This document shows positions 16,707 through 24,453 of a stretch of 50,315 bases of DNA, piece by piece (within the stretch, counting starts at the first letter, position 1; every line of letters starts with the position of its first letter). The notes under the pieces were generated by a model that did no database searches, was not told the origin of the DNA, and worked only from the letters and a program-made list of their open reading frames with translations. The stretch comes from an uncultured Legionella sp. (GTDB lineage Bacteria > Pseudomonadota > Gammaproteobacteria > Legionellales > Legionellaceae), in assembly GCF_937871865.1 (NCBI RefSeq), contig NZ_CALMPD010000256.1, positions 1 through 50,315 on the forward strand, written 5' to 3'. The position numbers were made by a program, and so were the translations under genes.

Positions 16707-17834
16707 TTATTTGAATTCATAGCTTCGACTTGTATACTGAGGCCCATAATCCTCTGTTCCTCCCCATGGATCATCCTTAGGGCTAAATAATAGATCGAGA
16801 ATTCCACTGCTGTATGCCTTTGGTCGCTCTTCAACCAAAATGATACTGGATAGTGCTGCCTCATTCTGCATCGTGCGCATGAGTGCTCCTAGCTCTATTT
16901 CTGCTTCATTCAAAAATGCCAATTTCAAATAGGGCATGTGGTCCTGCATTGTTAAGGAAAAAGTAGCTTGTTCGGTACTTAATAATGCCAGATACTCAAG
17001 ATTTAATGAAAGGGAACCAGAAACGATAAAAGTATAATGGTAATATCGAGCAACTAATTCGCTAAGCAATCTGACCAAAAACGCATTCCAAGCATCTCCG
17101 CGCCAGGTTTTGTTCGGAAACTTAGTAGCCTCCGCAATTAATTTTACCCCAGTATGCTTAATTAATTCACAAACAGTAACTAAGGCTTTTTGCATCAATT
17201 CGGCAAAATCCTCCTTATGCGCATTTACCTTGATGTATTGTTCTTTCAAAGCTTTTTGCAAAGTTAAGGCACGGCAATAATAAGTTCTTAAATAAAAAGC
17301 GTATTCTTCCGTTGAGCCAGCTCCGGCGTTATAGTCATTAGCTAATTCCTTCACTTGAACAAGACATTGTTCAAATTCTTGAGTTTGGATATGCTGATGA
17401 TCCAATACAGCACGATAAATCTGTTCTATGCCAATACAAATTCTGCATGCGCTTAACGCAAGAGCCAATTTATTCATTAACTCAATAGTATCTGGCTTTA
17501 TACCTTCCAAAGAATGAAACGCAAAAAAATCATCCTCCTGAACCAAACCTAATCCACTTGCCAAAATGGTTTCAGTAAAATCCTCCCACCCTTCAAATTG
17601 ATGCTCCAGAAGTTGCTTATCAACAGGCGCTACATCGAGCTGACCGGCTACCCATCGGGTAACGTCCAGAAAGCAGTCTTCATTACTCTCGGTAAAAAAA
17701 TAATCTGCCACATTTTTCAACATATTTGCTTTAGCCAAAATATAATATTTATGGCGAGCTATCAGTGGATCGATCGCAGTTTTAATTTGTTGCCGCAAAA
17801 GTACTGAACTTTTTGAATCCCATTTGCTTTGCAT
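16707..17834 (-). CDS. Unknown mostly helical protein; effector candidate
   Basis: 375 residues from the ATG at 17834, chosen because AAGGAG lies six bases upstream; an ATG two codons earlier would touch that site. There is no signal peptide or clear membrane helix. The sequence is mainly alpha-helical, with several cysteines (for example LALALSACRICIGIEQIYR). The C-terminal 30 residues are polar and acidic (SPKDDPWGGTEDYG then PQYTSRSYEFK), as in many type IV substrates. It sits alone between rppH and ansA and is divergent from ansA. I do not recognise a domain; effector status is inference. Confidence 0.6.
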   Translation of the reverse strand: MQSKWDSKSSVLLRQQIKTAIDPLIARHKYYILAKANMLKNVADYFFTESNEDCFLDVTRWVAGQLDVAPVDKQLLEHQFEGWEDFTETILASGLGLVQEDDFFAFHSLEGIKPDTIELMNKLALALSACRICIGIEQIYRAVLDHQHIQTQEFEQCLVQVKELANDYNAGAGSTEEYAFYLRTYYCRALTLQKALKEQYIKVNAHKEDFAELMQKALVTVCELIKHTGVKLIAEATKFPNKTWRGDAWNAFLVRLLSELVARYYHYTFIVSGSLSLNLEYLALLSTEQATFSLTMQDHMPYLKLAFLNEAEIELGALMRTMQNEAALSSIILVEERPKAYSSGILDLLFSPKDDPWGGTEDYGPQYTSRSYEFK

Positions 17835-17981
17835 TGCCATCTCCTTGACATCCCTATGGCGTTAATTTCTACAGTGCAGCATGAAAGCTGTCAAGTATTC
17901 CCAATAAAATTGCTGCTGTTTTGATTTTTTCGCCATCCCGACAAAAGCGCTATATAATTGAACCAAACAACTGAAAAATTA

Positions 17982-18998
17982 ATGCAGATGAAAAAACGTA
18001 TTTTAATCATTAATACCGGTGGTACAATTAGCAGCGTCAAAACACCACATGGCTATGAACCTTCTCCTGGCTATGTAGAAACGGCTATGGCCCAAATTTC
18101 GGCTTTAAAGCATAAAGACATGCCTGATTATGTGATTAAAGAGTATCAGCCATTGCTCGACTCCTCCAACATGACGGTTCAAGAGTGGAATCGCATCGCT
18201 CATGATATTGCTCAAGAATACGAGCACTTTGATGGCTTTGTCGTGTTTCATGGAACCGACACCATGGCATATACCGCCTCTGCTCTGTCTTTTATGCTGG
18301 AGAATTTAGGCAAGCCCGTTATTGTAACCGGATCGCAAATTCCTTTATCAGAAGTACGTAATGATGCAATGGATAATGTGATTACCTCACTGTGGCTGTG
18401 CGCTCATCAACCCATTCATGAGGTCTGCATTTACTTTAACCAGCATTTATTGCGCGGTAACCGTACGCAAAAAATAAATGCGCAATGCTTTAATGCCTTT
18501 GACTCGCCAAACTACCCTCACCTGGCCTCGATAGGTATCAACATTGAATTGCATCGGCATCTGTTACAACAAGCACCACAAAAACCATTTCATCTGCAAA
18601 CAATTACTCCTCAATTTATAGCAAATTTTCGCCTGTTTCCTGGATTTGCCACCGATGTATTGACCTATATTCTGCACCAACCCTTACGTGGACTCATATT
18701 GGAAACCTATGGGGCAGGAAACGCACAAAATAACGACCCACGTTTTTTAAAATTACTAACAGAAGCCTGTGATCGGGGCATCATTATTATTAATTGCACC
18801 CAATGCCAGCAAGGGCGAGTAGAAATGAGCCAGTACGCCACAGGGCATACCTTAAAACAGGCTGGCATCATCAGCGGCCATGACATGACTCCAGAAGCCG
18901 CTCATTGCAAATTATTGTATTTATTAAGCAAAGATCTGGATATCTCTCAAATCAAAATGCTGATGGAGTCCAACCTCTGTGGTGAGTTGCAGAATTAA
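17982..18998 (+). CDS. ansA: Type I (cytoplasmic) L-asparaginase
   Basis: 338 residues from the ATG at 17982, matching the length of E. coli AnsA; the frame is open upstream to a TTG at 17958, which is a less likely start. It hydrolyses asparagine to aspartate and ammonia. The two catalytic threonine segments are present: INTGGTISS at the N-terminus and FHGTDTMAYTASALSF. There is no signal peptide, which argues for the cytoplasmic type. A hairpin just after the stop separates it from the convergent gene. Confidence 0.93.
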   Translation: MQMKKRILIINTGGTISSVKTPHGYEPSPGYVETAMAQISALKHKDMPDYVIKEYQPLLDSSNMTVQEWNRIAHDIAQEYEHFDGFVVFHGTDTMAYTASALSFMLENLGKPVIVTGSQIPLSEVRNDAMDNVITSLWLCAHQPIHEVCIYFNQHLLRGNRTQKINAQCFNAFDSPNYPHLASIGINIELHRHLLQQAPQKPFHLQTITPQFIANFRLFPGFATDVLTYILHQPLRGLILETYGAGNAQNNDPRFLKLLTEACDRGIIIINCTQCQQGRVEMSQYATGHTLKQAGIISGHDMTPEAAHCKLLYLLSKDLDISQIKMLMESNLCGELQN

Positions 18999-19006
18999 CA
19001 CAAGAA

Positions 19007-19037
19007 TGTAGCCGTATTAACGACAATACGAGCTACA
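19007..19037. terminator. Stem-loop between convergent genes
   Basis: TGTAGCCGTATT pairs with AATACG-A-GCTACA (12 pairs, one bulged base) around a 6-base loop, in the 48-bp gap between the ansA stop and the stop of the minus-strand gene. No strong T-tract on either side, so it is a terminator-like hairpin that may serve both genes. Confidence 0.55.
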
Positions 19038-19046
19038 TGAGACATT

Positions 19047-19907
19047 TTACGTCGGCTGGTTTACACTGGCACTCGAAGGTAACTCGGCAGGTTGAAACTC
19101 CAATTCGCTCATATCTGAAACCAAGCTTTCAGCCAAGCTGAACAATTTACCAAAACGACCCTCTCCAGGATTAAATAGCTTAGTTGGCATTTTCACTGAG
19201 AAAAAGCCTCCGATAGAAAGAAAGGGTATCCCAAAGCTGGAGGTCGTGGGTGGAGTAATAATTCGTGTATTATCACTTGCCAAATCAGCAAGTGCCTGTA
19301 GAGAGCGTTCCTTTCTGACCGTCAGGCCAAATTGCGGCTTAATAACCTCACTTAAGCCTTGAATTCTAGTCAGCACCGCATCTTCTTTTTGCTTTCTTAT
19401 TTGAGAATCGATACCGCTTGATGGTTCAAAGATTTCGCTACCGATATAACGTGCAGCATAATCATAAATAATATTTTCAGGTGTATGAAAATAAGGATGA
19501 TTGATTAAGCGCAATTTAATAGGACCATCATCATTTTCAGAGACTTCTGCTGGTTGATTAAATGCATCTAATTTGGAAAAAAATGCATTGGTATGAAAAA
19601 TTAAATTGCTCAGCATATCGAGCGTATCACCAGAATCACGTGGTTTTTTGTGGTCTTCATGTCTCTTTTGTACCAACACCCGTGCCGCCTCGATAAGCTT
19701 ATTAATGGTTTGCGAATCAGCCTCATCATTTCCGGTGCCAACAAATTTAACTATTTTTTCTTCAAGTGCGTCGATTATTATTTTTTTTTGCGATGATAAT
19801 AACTGGTCATAAATAGAGGGATATCCTGTTTGCCATTCCAATGTACGGGATGTTTTGTTTAATTGCTCTTTAATAAGTATCTTTAAAACTCTTAGAAATA
19901 TTGTCAT
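19047..19907 (-). CDS. Unknown protein; effector candidate
   Basis: 286 residues, ATG preceded at seven bases by AAGGAG. Soluble, mainly helical N-terminal two thirds. A more hydrophobic stretch (SSFGIPFLSIGGFFSVKMP) precedes a helical, acidic C-terminus (LAESLVSDMSELEFQPAELP) ending SSASVNQPT, which looks like a Dot/Icm translocation signal with clustered Glu/Ser. A shorter GFFSVKxP motif recurs in the ankyrin-type gene at 43346-45324. No domain recognised. It lies between ansA and glmU, convergent with the first and divergent from the second. Confidence 0.6.
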   Translation of the reverse strand: MTIFLRVLKILIKEQLNKTSRTLEWQTGYPSIYDQLLSSQKKIIIDALEEKIVKFVGTGNDEADSQTINKLIEAARVLVQKRHEDHKKPRDSGDTLDMLSNLIFHTNAFFSKLDAFNQPAEVSENDDGPIKLRLINHPYFHTPENIIYDYAARYIGSEIFEPSSGIDSQIRKQKEDAVLTRIQGLSEVIKPQFGLTVRKERSLQALADLASDNTRIITPPTTSSFGIPFLSIGGFFSVKMPTKLFNPGEGRFGKLFSLAESLVSDMSELEFQPAELPSSASVNQPT

Positions 19908-20026
19908 TGCCCTACTCCTTTAACAGCAACTCATTTATTATACTAGTCCTGACATCATTAACTTTAAAACAGACTGGTCAATACAACTCCTATTCATACA
20001 ACCTAACCTAGGAAATCACAAATCTC

Positions 20027-21406
20027 ATGAATTTACAAATTATTATTTTAGCTGCGGGTCAAGGCAAGCGAATGTATTCCAATACCCCAAAGGTTCTTCA
20101 CCAGATAGCGGGCAAGGCCATGCTTGCTCGGGTAGTAGAAACCGCACAGCAATTAAATCCTGATGCAATCCATGTAATTTATGGGCATGGTGGTGAACAA
20201 TTAAAGAATTCACTCCCTGATTTACCTGTGCATTGGGTACATCAAGCCGAACAACTGGGTACAGGCCACGCCGTGATGCAAGCCCTGCCCCATATTCCGC
20301 CACAAGCACAAGTTTTGATCTTGTCTGCAGATGTTCCTCTGATTCAAATGGATACCCTAAAGTCACTCATTGAATGTGGAACACCAACAAACACACATCA
20401 ATCCGTCTTAGCACTCCTGGTTGCGCATCTTGAAGACCCTCGCGGTCTTGGTCGTATTATTCGCAACAACCTAGGTGAAATTTGTACCATTGTAGAAGAA
20501 AAGGATGCAAATGAGCAAGAAAAGAAAATAAAAGAAATTTATACTGGTATATGCTGTGCACGAGCAGCAGATTTGGAAGTATGGCTGCCTCGCTTAGGCA
20601 ACAGTAATGCCCAAGGTGAATACTACTTAACTGAAATTATCGCGATGGCGGTCGCTAATCAAACACCGATTACATCGTTAGCAACCCAGCATCTGTTTGA
20701 AATTCAGGGGGTAAATAACCGCTTGCAATTACAGCAACTGGAACGCGTATGGCAAAGAAGAACAGCGGAACAATTACTCGAGCAAGGTGTCATGCTCGCT
20801 GATGCCACTCGCTTTGATCTGCGAGGCAGTCTGGAATGTGGTAAGGACGTATACATCGATATCAATTGTGTCTTCACTGGGAGCGTCGTGCTTGGTGATG
20901 GCTGTAGCATAGGACCTAATTGCAGCTTAAAAGATGTAACCCTGGAAGCAGGATGTACCATTCAGGCGAACAGCGTATTAGAGGGCTGCCATATAGGAAG
21001 CAATAGTGAGATTGGTCCCTTTGCCCGCCTTAGATCGGGTACAAAGCTGGCAGCAGGCTGCAAAATAGGGAATTTTGTTGAAACTAAAAAAGCAGTATTT
21101 GATGAGGGCAGCAAAGCCAGCCATCTAAGCTACCTTGGTGATGTAAGCATTGGCAAAGGAGTAAACATCGGCGCTGGCACTATTACCTGTAATTACGATG
21201 GAGTAAATAAACATCAAACGGTTATTGAAGATGGGGCTTTTGTTGGCTCTGATACTCAATTAGTCGCACCAGTAACCGTTGGCAAAAATGCAACCATTGG
21301 TGCCGGCAGCACCATTCGTAAAAATGTTCCAGCAGGAGAACTGACCTTAACCGATTCAAAACAAAAAACCGTTTATGGGTGGAAAAGGCCAGAGAAGAAA
21401 ATATAA
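20027..21406 (+). CDS. glmU: Bifunctional N-acetylglucosamine-1-phosphate uridyltransferase / glucosamine-1-phosphate acetyltransferase
   Basis: 459 residues. It makes UDP-GlcNAc, the precursor for peptidoglycan and lipid A. The N-terminal pyrophosphorylase domain opens with IILAAGQGKRMYSNTPKVLH (nucleotide loop and catalytic Arg/Lys). After about residue 250 the chain becomes a left-handed beta helix of hexapeptide repeats (for example IGPNCSLKDVTLEAGCTIQA), and the acetyltransferase residues lie around FVETKKAVFDEGSKASHLSYL region. Length matches the family. It is a single gene followed by a dispersed palindromic repeat. Confidence 0.97.
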   Translation: MNLQIIILAAGQGKRMYSNTPKVLHQIAGKAMLARVVETAQQLNPDAIHVIYGHGGEQLKNSLPDLPVHWVHQAEQLGTGHAVMQALPHIPPQAQVLILSADVPLIQMDTLKSLIECGTPTNTHQSVLALLVAHLEDPRGLGRIIRNNLGEICTIVEEKDANEQEKKIKEIYTGICCARAADLEVWLPRLGNSNAQGEYYLTEIIAMAVANQTPITSLATQHLFEIQGVNNRLQLQQLERVWQRRTAEQLLEQGVMLADATRFDLRGSLECGKDVYIDINCVFTGSVVLGDGCSIGPNCSLKDVTLEAGCTIQANSVLEGCHIGSNSEIGPFARLRSGTKLAAGCKIGNFVETKKAVFDEGSKASHLSYLGDVSIGKGVNIGAGTITCNYDGVNKHQTVIEDGAFVGSDTQLVAPVTVGKNATIGAGSTIRKNVPAGELTLTDSKQKTVYGWKRPEKKI

Positions 21407-21457
21407 TTCCATAACGATAAAGGAAACTCTTCAACAACGAAGAAAAGGAATTTAACC

Positions 21458-21526
21458 GACATCCTGAGGAGCTAGCGACGAAAGATCTTCTAGACTAAGG
21501 AGATCCATCGCTATGCCCTGGATGAC
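21458..21526. repeat. Imperfect palindromic dispersed repeat, copy 2
   Basis: Diverged copy of the element at 11270-11342: the shared cores are TAGCGACGAAAGATCT and GATCC-TCGCTAT, then CTGGATGAC at the right end. It lies between the convergent glmU and VUT-transporter genes, where it may fold and stop transcription. Confidence 0.75.
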
Positions 21527-21581
21527 CTACTTTTCTTTACTTCATGGCGATGTCTCTAATGGCAAAATTCTTGATCGCGAC

Positions 21582-22907
21582 CTATTGCAGACGTATTCGT
21601 TCAGGCAATACCAATGCATAATTTTTCTGCAACCGGGTACACAGCCCCAAAATAATAGGTAACGAAACAAAGCACATTAGCAATTTATATTGCCAAACAT
21701 TTAGAGCCAGATTGAGTATTTGTTCATAAGGATAGATCCCTCCAAACAATAAACTGTAATCAACCAAACATAAAAGAGAACTCGCACTGATACTGGCAAT
21801 CAATACACGACAGGAGCGATTTAACCCCCACTTCAGATATTTTAGATAATGTAACAGCATGGCATTAGTGAAAAAGGTAACACACAAAGACAAAGTCGCC
21901 GCAGGCAACCCTCTCGGTAATATATAGTAATAAAACGGATTTAAATTATAAAATGAAGGAGATGGCAAAGCCACAACTCCCATGAGCAAGGTGTCAAAAA
22001 TCAATTGAGCTGCGATTAAAGCAACAGCCAACTGCAAGTTTGCTTTGTACCCCCATAATTCGCCAATGACGGCGCTGATGATCATCGTTACAGGAAAAAA
22101 AATACAACTAGCAGCCAGGATACTGTCTTTGGTAAATGCAACAATGCGATATTCACAAGCCAGACACATTAATATGACTGCAATAGCCAAACAAAGGAGA
22201 CAGTGGTAAATAAGCGAGCCCGTATCCTCATGCTGTTCTCTTGGCACCATGAGTAACTGATGTTTATTATAGAGTAAAAAGGACAAATAACTCACGCCAA
22301 AAACCAGTAACAATAAAGAGGCAATCATCAAAGAATCAATAAATACTTGTCTAAAACTATGAGCATGAGGTGCTGAAAATAACAGATAAAAATCGATGGA
22401 AAAGAATCCGACTCCCCCAAATAATGCCAAAATGACACACTGTTTAGGGGAAGACAAAACATGAGTAGTTCGGGTACAAAACAGCTGATGCGGCAAATAA
22501 AAGCTTAGACAGAAAGAAATCGTAGTAGCAAAAAATTTTTTGGGGATGTCTTCAAATACAATTTGATACACGGGATTATCATGCATGAATTCCGCTGCCG
22601 GCAGATTGACCAGCACATAAACACCGATACAATAAATATAAAGCGTCACTAAAGAGATATTAAGTAAGTGCCGTTGCTCCCTAAAGGTACAATTTCTTAG
22701 CGCCAGTAAATAAAGCCCTGTTATTAATGGGCATAGCAAACTGCTGGTGGCAAAGACCAGGCCTTGGAAGGTTATTACTTTAAACGATACATTAATCAAT
22801 AAAATCAGACTGGTAATCATGCCAACGGACAGAAATAAAAACCACGGTGTTTGTTGAGAGGACCTGGATTGATTTATATGAATCAAGCAATTTTCCATTT
22901 TTTCCAT
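21582..22907 (-). CDS. Two-domain VUT/YhhQ-like membrane transporter
   Basis: About 441 residues from ATG 22907; TTG at 22940 and ATG 22898 are in frame too, with no clear ribosome site. It has ten to twelve hydrophobic segments. The second half aligns by eye with E. coli YhhQ, the queuosine-precursor (preQ0/preQ1) transporter: a FFPVTMIISAVIGELWGYK segment in place of the FPFIFLATDLTVRIFG region, and a matching C-terminal helix pair (CLVDYSLLFGG, then KLLMCFVSLPII). The first half repeats the same plan more loosely (FATSSLLCPLITGLYLLAL; GGVGFFSIDFYLLF), so the gene looks like a tandem duplication of a normally 220-240 residue protein. Substrate not certain. A queC gene lies 10 kb away. Confidence 0.7.
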   Translation of the reverse strand: MEKMENCLIHINQSRSSQQTPWFLFLSVGMITSLILLINVSFKVITFQGLVFATSSLLCPLITGLYLLALRNCTFREQRHLLNISLVTLYIYCIGVYVLVNLPAAEFMHDNPVYQIVFEDIPKKFFATTISFCLSFYLPHQLFCTRTTHVLSSPKQCVILALFGGVGFFSIDFYLLFSAPHAHSFRQVFIDSLMIASLLLLVFGVSYLSFLLYNKHQLLMVPREQHEDTGSLIYHCLLCLAIAVILMCLACEYRIVAFTKDSILAASCIFFPVTMIISAVIGELWGYKANLQLAVALIAAQLIFDTLLMGVVALPSPSFYNLNPFYYYILPRGLPAATLSLCVTFFTNAMLLHYLKYLKWGLNRSCRVLIASISASSLLCLVDYSLLFGGIYPYEQILNLALNVWQYKLLMCFVSLPIILGLCTRLQKNYALVLPERIRLQ

Positions 22908-23238
22908 ATTATGAGAGGTGATCCCATGTGAACGCTCCAAATTGACCGCACGTATTCAGGATCTGGTTACATTTTGACTCAAATTCGTGAAATACAAATC
23001 CTTGTAGAATACTCCTAATCCATTTTTACAGCTCAAATATCATAGGATTGATAAACCTGAGTGGGCTTTATTAAGCTAGTCAGCTCGCGAATATAACACC
23101 ATTATCTTTGTATTGGCAAGCGAACTAAATAAGTGATTTCTTATCAAGTTATGATGGTCGACTCCAACCAGAAATTCCTGCTAAGCTAGTTCCTTGCCCA
23201 AGCAAAACCGTGACCAAATCATTAATAGCGAGCATGAC
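22908..23238. other. Intergenic region upstream of two divergent genes
   Basis: Must contain the promoters of the minus-strand VUT gene and of corA. I see no clear coding sequence, repeat or hairpin in it. Confidence 0.5.
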
Positions 23239-24303
23239 ATGAGCAAGCATAAAAAACATTCATCATCAAAAACCGGATTATTGCCAGGCACCGCTGTGTA
23301 CGTAGGAGAGAATCCACCCAAACCAACTCAGATCATCATTCATATTTATGACACCCACAGTTATGAAAAGATAAACCAACTCCAGATAGAAAAAATAAAC
23401 AGTGCATTGCTTGATGGAAAGCATGTCTGGATTGACGTAGCAGGTCTTGAAGACAGTAAAAAAATCACCAGGATATGTAATGAGTATAAAATACATCCAC
23501 TGGTAATTGAAGATTTGCTCAACACCAGACAAAGACCCAAACTTGATATCATTGATGATTATCTTTTTGTGGTGTTTAAATTACTAGAAACTCGAATGGA
23601 TCAATTAACCTACTCAACAGAACAGTTCAGCTTAATAATAAAGCAAAATTTATTAATAACGTTCAGAGAATCAGAAAGTTACGATTTATCCTCCTTATAT
23701 AAACGCCTGAGTGCCGAGCATTCACTGGTACGTGAACACGGCAGTGATTATCTGACCTATCTTTTAATGGATTATATCGTCGATGATTATTTTAATTTTG
23801 TAGAAGAAACTGGTAACTTGCTGGAAAGCGTAGAAGATCAATTAATCAATAAACCAGAAACGATAGAACTACAAACATTATATACAACGAAAAGACGTAC
23901 AATCACCTTAAGAAAAACCATAGCTCCATTGCGCGACATAGTACATCTGTTATTAAAAGATGACGGTGGCCTGATTAACGATCGTTACAATCTTTATTTT
24001 CGTGATTTGTACGATCATTGTATTCGGTTAGTTGAATCTATTGATTTACATCGTGAAATGTCCTCCAGCATGTTGGACATTTATCTCTCAACGATTAACA
24101 ACCGCATGAATGAAACCATGAAAATTCTTACGATGTTTGCCAGTATCTTTATCCCTTTAACTTTTATTGTTGGTATCTACGGTATGAATTTCGAATACAT
24201 GCCTGAACTAGGATGGCGCTATGGCTATCCAACAGTAATGACAGGGATGGCGTTTCTGGCAGTGTTCATGTTGTACTATTTCAAACGAAAAAAATTATAC
24301 TAG
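23239..24303 (+). CDS. corA: CorA-family magnesium/cobalt transporter
   Basis: 354 residues from the ATG at 23239 (MSKHKKHSS); the frame runs upstream to a TTG at 23194, but the ATG is the more natural start. It has a cytoplasmic N-terminal domain rich in helices and two transmembrane helices at the very C-terminus (FASIFIPLTFIVGIYGMN and a final GMAFLAVFMLYYF). The GMN selectivity signature is intact in YGMNFEYMPEL. It forms a homopentameric Mg2+ channel in relatives. It is convergent with the next gene, with a hairpin between them. Confidence 0.94.
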   Translation: MSKHKKHSSSKTGLLPGTAVYVGENPPKPTQIIIHIYDTHSYEKINQLQIEKINSALLDGKHVWIDVAGLEDSKKITRICNEYKIHPLVIEDLLNTRQRPKLDIIDDYLFVVFKLLETRMDQLTYSTEQFSLIIKQNLLITFRESESYDLSSLYKRLSAEHSLVREHGSDYLTYLLMDYIVDDYFNFVEETGNLLESVEDQLINKPETIELQTLYTTKRRTITLRKTIAPLRDIVHLLLKDDGGLINDRYNLYFRDLYDHCIRLVESIDLHREMSSSMLDIYLSTINNRMNETMKILTMFASIFIPLTFIVGIYGMNFEYMPELGWRYGYPTVMTGMAFLAVFMLYYFKRKKLY

Positions 24304-24340
24304 GTTCTGTTAGCAAAAGTTTAATTCGTTGCAAATAAGT

Positions 24341-24377
24341 CGTCGTTGCGAACAAAGTGAAGCAATCTAGTGTAGGA
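24341..24377. repeat. Fragment of a dispersed 'CGTCGTTGCGA...GAAGCAATC' repeat
   Basis: The string CGTCGTTGCGAACAAAGTGA followed by AGCAATCTAG resembles a family of short intergenic repeats that I recall from Legionella and some other genomes. Only one copy is seen in this window, so its repeat nature rests on recollection. Confidence 0.45.
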
Positions 24378-24415
24378 TTTTATGCGATAAACAAAATTTG
24401 TTCACAGTAACCGAG

Positions 24416-24440
24416 GCAGAGTGCTTTTGGAGCACTCTGC
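24416..24440. terminator. Bidirectional terminator-like hairpin
   Basis: Perfect 10-bp stem GCAGAGTGCT / AGCACTCTGC with a 5-base loop, in the gap between convergent corA and the minus-strand gene ending at 24454. On the plus strand it is followed by ATTTAAGATGTTTTTAC, a weak T-tract. Confidence 0.65.
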
Positions 24441-24453
24441 ATTTAAGATGTTT

